Source of the DNA: DATFWK01 sp035259345
GTDB taxonomy: Bacteria; Actinomycetota; Thermoleophilia; Miltoncostaeales; Miltoncostaeaceae
Length of the DNA stretch: 8,703 nt
Assembly: GCA_035259345.1 (NCBI GenBank)
Contig: DATFWK010000179.1
Location: 1-8,703 of the forward strand
Reading direction: 5' to 3'
The notes below the pieces were generated by a model that saw only the letters and a list, made by a program, of their open reading frames with translations, was not told where the DNA came from and searched no databases. Positions 5,985-8,703 of the stretch are shown in pieces. Position numbers and translations under genes: made by a program. The number at the start of each line of letters is the position of its first letter. Position 1 is the stretch's first letter.

Positions 5985-7275
5985 GCTCGGCGTGCAGGCG
6001 GACCCCCTCGACGGCACGAGCGAGCTCGTCCGGCTGGTCACCTGCGGCTCGGTGGACGACGGCAAGAGCACGCTGATCGGGCGCCTGCTCTACGACACCA
6101 AGCAGATCTTCGCGGACCAGCTCGAGCACGTGGAGGAGACCAGCCGCCGCCGCGGCGACGGCTACGTCAACCTCGCGCTGCTCACCGACGGCCTGCGGGC
6201 CGAGCGCGAGCAGGGCATCACCATCGACGTCGCCTACCGCGCGTTCACCACGCCGCGGCGGCGCTTCCAGCTGGCCGACGCCCCGGGGCACGTCCAGTAC
6301 ACGCGCAACATGGTGACCGGAGCGTCCACGGCCGATCTGGCGATCATCCTGGTCGACGCTCGTCACGGCGTCGTGGAGCAGACCCGCCGCCACGCCTCGA
6401 TCTCCGCCCTGCTCGGCATCCGGCACCTGCTGGTCGCCGTGAACAAGATGGACCTCGTGGGCTACGACGAGTCGCGCTTCCGCGCCGTCGCCGACGCCCT
6501 GGCGGAGCTCGGGGCCCGGCTCGAGGCGCCGGACATGGTGGCGATTCCCATCGCCGCCCTCCACGGCGACAACGTCGCCGAGCGTTCGGAGGCGATGCCC
6601 TGGTACGACGGGCCGACGCTCCTCGAGCACCTCGAGACCGTCGAGATCGGCGGTGACCGGAACCTCGCCGAGGGGCGCTTCCCGGTGCAGTGGGTGATCC
6701 GCCCCATGTCCGCCGAGCACCCGGACTACCGCGGCTACGCCGGGCGCGTCGCCGGCGGCGTCTGGCGCGCCGGCGACGAGGTCGTGGTGCTGCCCTCGGG
6801 CCGGCGCAGCCGCGTCGCGGCGGTCGAGACGCTGGACGGGCCGGTCGCGGCGGCCGGGCCCCCGATGTCGGTCACGATCCGGCTCGAGGACGACCTGGAC
6901 GTCGCCCGGGGCGACATGCTGGCCCACGCCGGCGCGCCGCCCACAGTCACGCGCCGCCTCGACGCGACCGTCTGCTGGATGAGCGAGCGGCCGCTCGTCC
7001 CCGGCGCGCGCTATGCGGTCAAGCACACCACGCGGATGGTCCGCGCAGCAGTCGACGAGGTGGTGGACCGCCTCGACCTCGAGACGCTCGAGCACCTCGG
7101 CGGCGCCGATCGCCTGGAGCTCAACGACATCGGCACGGTGCGCCTGCGCCTGTCCGGCCCGCTCGCGGTGGACGCCTACCGCCAGAGCCGCGCGACCGGC
7201 TGCTTCATCATCGTGGACGAGGCGACGAACGACACGGTCGGCGCCGGCATCGTGGTCGAGGCCACGCCGGACTGA
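5971..7275 (+). CDS. cysN: Sulfate adenylyltransferase subunit 1 (GTPase, CysN), no APS kinase domain
   Basis: This 434-residue EF-Tu-like GTPase couples GTP hydrolysis to APS formation by CysD. Motifs are G1 GSVDDGKS (26-33), the EREQGITIDVAYR switch region, G3 DAPGH (103-107) and G4 NKMD (158-161). Beta-barrel domains 2 and 3 follow, with the usual IGTVRLRLSGPL and TGCFIIVDEATNDTVGAG blocks. It ends right after domain 3, so it is plain CysN and not the CysNC fusion with APS kinase common in actinomycetes. That matches an APS-using CysH. The start is TTG at 5971, overlapping cysD by 14 bases. GGAGG lies 12 bases upstream, a rather long spacing. An in-frame later start would cut into the conserved N-terminus only slightly, so the exact start is less certain than the gene. 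Confidence 0.97.
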   Translation: MATSELGVQADPLDGTSELVRLVTCGSVDDGKSTLIGRLLYDTKQIFADQLEHVEETSRRRGDGYVNLALLTDGLRAEREQGITIDVAYRAFTTPRRRFQLADAPGHVQYTRNMVTGASTADLAIILVDARHGVVEQTRRHASISALLGIRHLLVAVNKMDLVGYDESRFRAVADALAELGARLEAPDMVAIPIAALHGDNVAERSEAMPWYDGPTLLEHLETVEIGGDRNLAEGRFPVQWVIRPMSAEHPDYRGYAGRVAGGVWRAGDEVVVLPSGRRSRVAAVETLDGPVAAAGPPMSVTIRLEDDLDVARGDMLAHAGAPPTVTRRLDATVCWMSERPLVPGARYAVKHTTRMVRAAVDEVVDRLDLETLEHLGGADRLELNDIGTVRLRLSGPLAVDAYRQSRATGCFIIVDEATNDTVGAGIVVEATPD

Positions 7276-7279
7276 CCGC

Positions 7280-7294
7280 GGCGGCGACGCCGCC
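7280..7294 (+). other. Small GC hairpin after cysN
   Basis: GGCGGC-GAC-GCCGCC forms a six-pair stem with a three-base loop, four bases after the cysN stop. No T-run follows, so it is not a classical terminator. It may stabilise the 3' end of the cys operon or be chance in such GC-rich sequence. Confidence 0.3.
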
Positions 7295-7301
7295 CCTGGG
7301 G

Positions 7302-7307
7302 GATGAT
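7302..7307 (+). promoter_or_regulatory. Possible -10 of a leaderless methyltransferase message
   Basis: GATGAT ends six bases before the GTG at 7314, the same spacing as the -10-like element before cysH. GGGGGA at 7298-7303 could instead serve as a ribosome site ten bases before the GTG. The two readings compete and I cannot decide between them. Confidence 0.3.
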
Positions 7308-7313
7308 CGGCCC

Positions 7314-8561
7314 GTGACGGGCCCGCCGGTCACCCTCCGCCTGCCTCGCGGCCTCGGCACCGCCGCCCTCGCGCCGGTCGGCGACGTCACCGCCGCGATC
7401 GCCGCCCACGACGGGCGTTTCGAGCCGCACGTGATGGCGACGCTCGTGCGCCTGCTCCCCCGGGACGGCGTGGCGATCGACGTCGGCGCCAACGTCGGCG
7501 CGATCGCGCTGGTGCTCGCCCGGGCCGCGCCGGACGGCCGCGTGATCGCGTTCGAGGCGTCGCCGGCGACGGTCCCGGTGCTGCGGGCGAACCTCGCCGC
7601 CAACGGCGAAGGCGGCGTGGAGGTCGTGCCGGTGGCGCTCGGCGACCGCGGCGGGAGCGTCCGGCTCTCGGCGATCGCAGCGGGGGCGGGCGGCTCGTTC
7701 GTCTCCCCGCGGGAGGCCCACGGGGAGGGCGCCGAGGTGGCGGCCACCACGCTCGACGACTGGGTGGAGGCGCGCGGGCTCGAACGGCTCGACCTGATCA
7801 AGATCGACGTGGAGGGCAGCGAGCCGCGGGTGCTCGACGGCGCCCGGCGGACGCTTGCGCGCCATCGCCCGGCCCTCGTCGTCGAGTGCAACCCGGCCGC
7901 GCTGCTGCGCTTCCAGGGCGTCGGTGCGGCCGACCTCCTGGAACGCCTGGCCGGCCACGGCGAGGTCGGCTGGATCGCCGGCCGCCGCGTGATCCGGCCG
8001 GTCCGCGGCCCCGACGAGCTTGTAGGGGTCCTCCGCGCGACCGGCATCGCGGACCTGGTCGTCGTGCCGGGCGGCCTGCCGCGCACTGGCGCCCGCCCGC
8101 TCGCCCTCGCCGGCCGCGTGCGCCTCGCCACGCGGCTGCGGGCGTCCCGGGGCAGCCCGCCGCGCGCGCAGTTCGTCGTCGAGCCGGGCGTGCGCGTCGA
8201 GGCCGACGGGCCGGCGCCGGACCGCGTGCCGGCGGGCGGCGGCCTGGAGGTCGCCGTGCGCGTCCGGAACGGCACGGGCGGCTGGCTCTCGAGCGCCTTC
8301 CCCCACCCGGTGCTCGTCACCCACCGCTGGATCCGGCCCGACGGAGGCGGGCCCGAGGACGAGCCGCGCACGCCGCTGCCCGTCGCCATCCCGCCCGGCG
8401 GCGCCGCCGGCGTGCGGCTGGCCCCGCGCGCGCCCGGCGAGCCCGGGCGCTGGACGCTGCTGCTCCGCATGGTGCAGGAGGGCTACGTCTGGCTCGACGC
8501 GCTCGACCCGGGCGCCGGGATCCGGCTCGACGTTCTGATCGAGGCCCCGGGAGTTCCCTGA
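7314..8561 (+). CDS. FkbM-family SAM-dependent methyltransferase with a C-terminal beta-rich domain
   Basis: This 415-residue protein has residues about 35-235 forming a class I methyltransferase. Motif I is DVGANVG (56-62), the acidic residue binding the SAM ribose is Glu81 in AFEASP, and KIDVEGSEP starts at residue 163. This is the hallmark of the FkbM family, which O-methylates sugars or natural products. A linker follows. Residues about 290-411 look like an Ig-like beta sandwich (VAVRVRNGTGGWLSS, VLVTHRWIRPDGG, PLPVAIPPGG, WTLLLRMVQEGYVWLD), similar in layout to accessory domains on surface-polysaccharide enzymes. It has no signal peptide or membrane segment. The start is GTG 7314, which gives the first methyltransferase-like residues; the frame is open upstream only as a shadow of cysN. 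Its substrate is unknown. Being 38 bases after cysN, it may be a separate unit dealing with surface glycans. Confidence 0.88.
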   Translation: MTGPPVTLRLPRGLGTAALAPVGDVTAAIAAHDGRFEPHVMATLVRLLPRDGVAIDVGANVGAIALVLARAAPDGRVIAFEASPATVPVLRANLAANGEGGVEVVPVALGDRGGSVRLSAIAAGAGGSFVSPREAHGEGAEVAATTLDDWVEARGLERLDLIKIDVEGSEPRVLDGARRTLARHRPALVVECNPAALLRFQGVGAADLLERLAGHGEVGWIAGRRVIRPVRGPDELVGVLRATGIADLVVVPGGLPRTGARPLALAGRVRLATRLRASRGSPPRAQFVVEPGVRVEADGPAPDRVPAGGGLEVAVRVRNGTGGWLSSAFPHPVLVTHRWIRPDGGGPEDEPRTPLPVAIPPGGAAGVRLAPRAPGEPGRWTLLLRMVQEGYVWLDALDPGAGIRLDVLIEAPGVP

Positions 8562-8571
8562 GCGGCGCTGG

Positions 8572-8577
8572 TAGCCT
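8572..8577 (+). promoter_or_regulatory. Possible -10 before the last gene
   Basis: TAGCCT (TAnnnT pattern) lies ten bases before the ATG at 8588, and no Shine-Dalgarno precedes that ATG. This would give a leader of only a few bases. No convincing -35 is visible. Confidence 0.3.
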
Positions 8578-8587
8578 GCCGCGGCCA

Positions 8588-8703
8588 ATGGCCACCCGCG
8601 CCGGATGCAAGCTGAGGGGCCCGGCGCGCACGGCGCGGAACCTGGCGCGCTCGGTCGGCGGCGGCCGGCGGGAGTTCGCCATCGCGATGGGCGCCTACGG
8701 CCT
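8588..8703 (+). CDS. Start of an unidentified protein, cut by the window end
   Basis: An ATG opens a frame of 38 codons without a stop up to the window edge. The N-terminus is basic (MATRAGCKLRGPARTARNLA), followed by a more hydrophobic stretch (FAIAMGAYGL). It starts 26 bases after the methyltransferase stop on the same strand. There is too little to name a family. A second frame from ATG 8605 is also open, but its translation is rich in Gly, Arg and Pro and looks less like protein. A surface-glycan enzyme would fit the neighbour, but nothing in these residues shows it. Confidence 0.5.
   Translation, partial: MATRAGCKLRGPARTARNLARSVGGGRREFAIAMGAYG

Noticed and set aside
4335..6071. Long minus-strand open frame opposite the transporter and cysD
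   Set aside because: It is antisense to recognised genes, its translation is rich in Arg, Pro and His without domains, and long open frames of this kind are expected at this GC content.
7280..7294. Rho-independent terminator after cysN
   Set aside because: The stem is short and no T-run follows; kept only as a weak hairpin feature.
7176..8588. Minus-strand open frame opposite the methyltransferase
   Set aside because: The plus-strand frame carries clear FkbM motifs, whereas this one is repetitive Arg/Ala/Gly sequence with no motif.

Overview
The window is very GC-rich bacterial DNA. Almost every third codon position is G or C, genes often start with GTG or TTG, and coding sequences overlap by a few bases. 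These traits, plus a carrier protein closely resembling mycobacterial CysO, point to a high-GC actinomycete-type chromosome. I favour a deep actinobacterial lineage such as Thermoleophilia, but that placement is inference. I see no mobile element, tRNA, rRNA or CRISPR array.

Layout. Minus strand, 7-1715: a SAM riboswitch (1617-1715), then a two-gene operon. The first gene is a threonine-synthase-family PLP enzyme (301-1545, start corrected to a GTG with a strong Shine-Dalgarno). The second is a small ubiquitin-like sulfur carrier ending in Gly-Gly (7-279). Divergent control region, 1716-1851: candidate promoters for both directions and two inverted repeats. Plus strand, 1852-7275: ferredoxin-type sulfite reductase, APS reductase (CysH), a TauE/SafE membrane transporter, and the two ATP sulfurylase subunits CysD and CysN. 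The last four genes overlap and form one operon. Then come an FkbM-type methyltransferase with an extra C-terminal beta-rich domain (7314-8561) and the start of an unidentified gene (8588 onward).

How it works together. CysDN activates sulfate to APS. The iron-sulfur-type CysH reduces APS directly to sulfite; no APS kinase is present in the window and none is needed. Sulfite reductase makes sulfide. The divergent operon probably uses that sulfide. A SAM riboswitch on a supposed threonine synthase gene makes no sense for threonine, but fits methionine synthesis. The pair matches the MetM/MetO arrangement I recall from Streptomyces, in which a ThrC homologue converts O-phosphohomoserine plus a thiocarboxylated carrier into homocysteine. 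So the window reads as a sulfate-to-homocysteine locus whose last step is under SAM feedback. The activating enzyme for the carrier, the siroheme genes and methionine synthase are not in the window.
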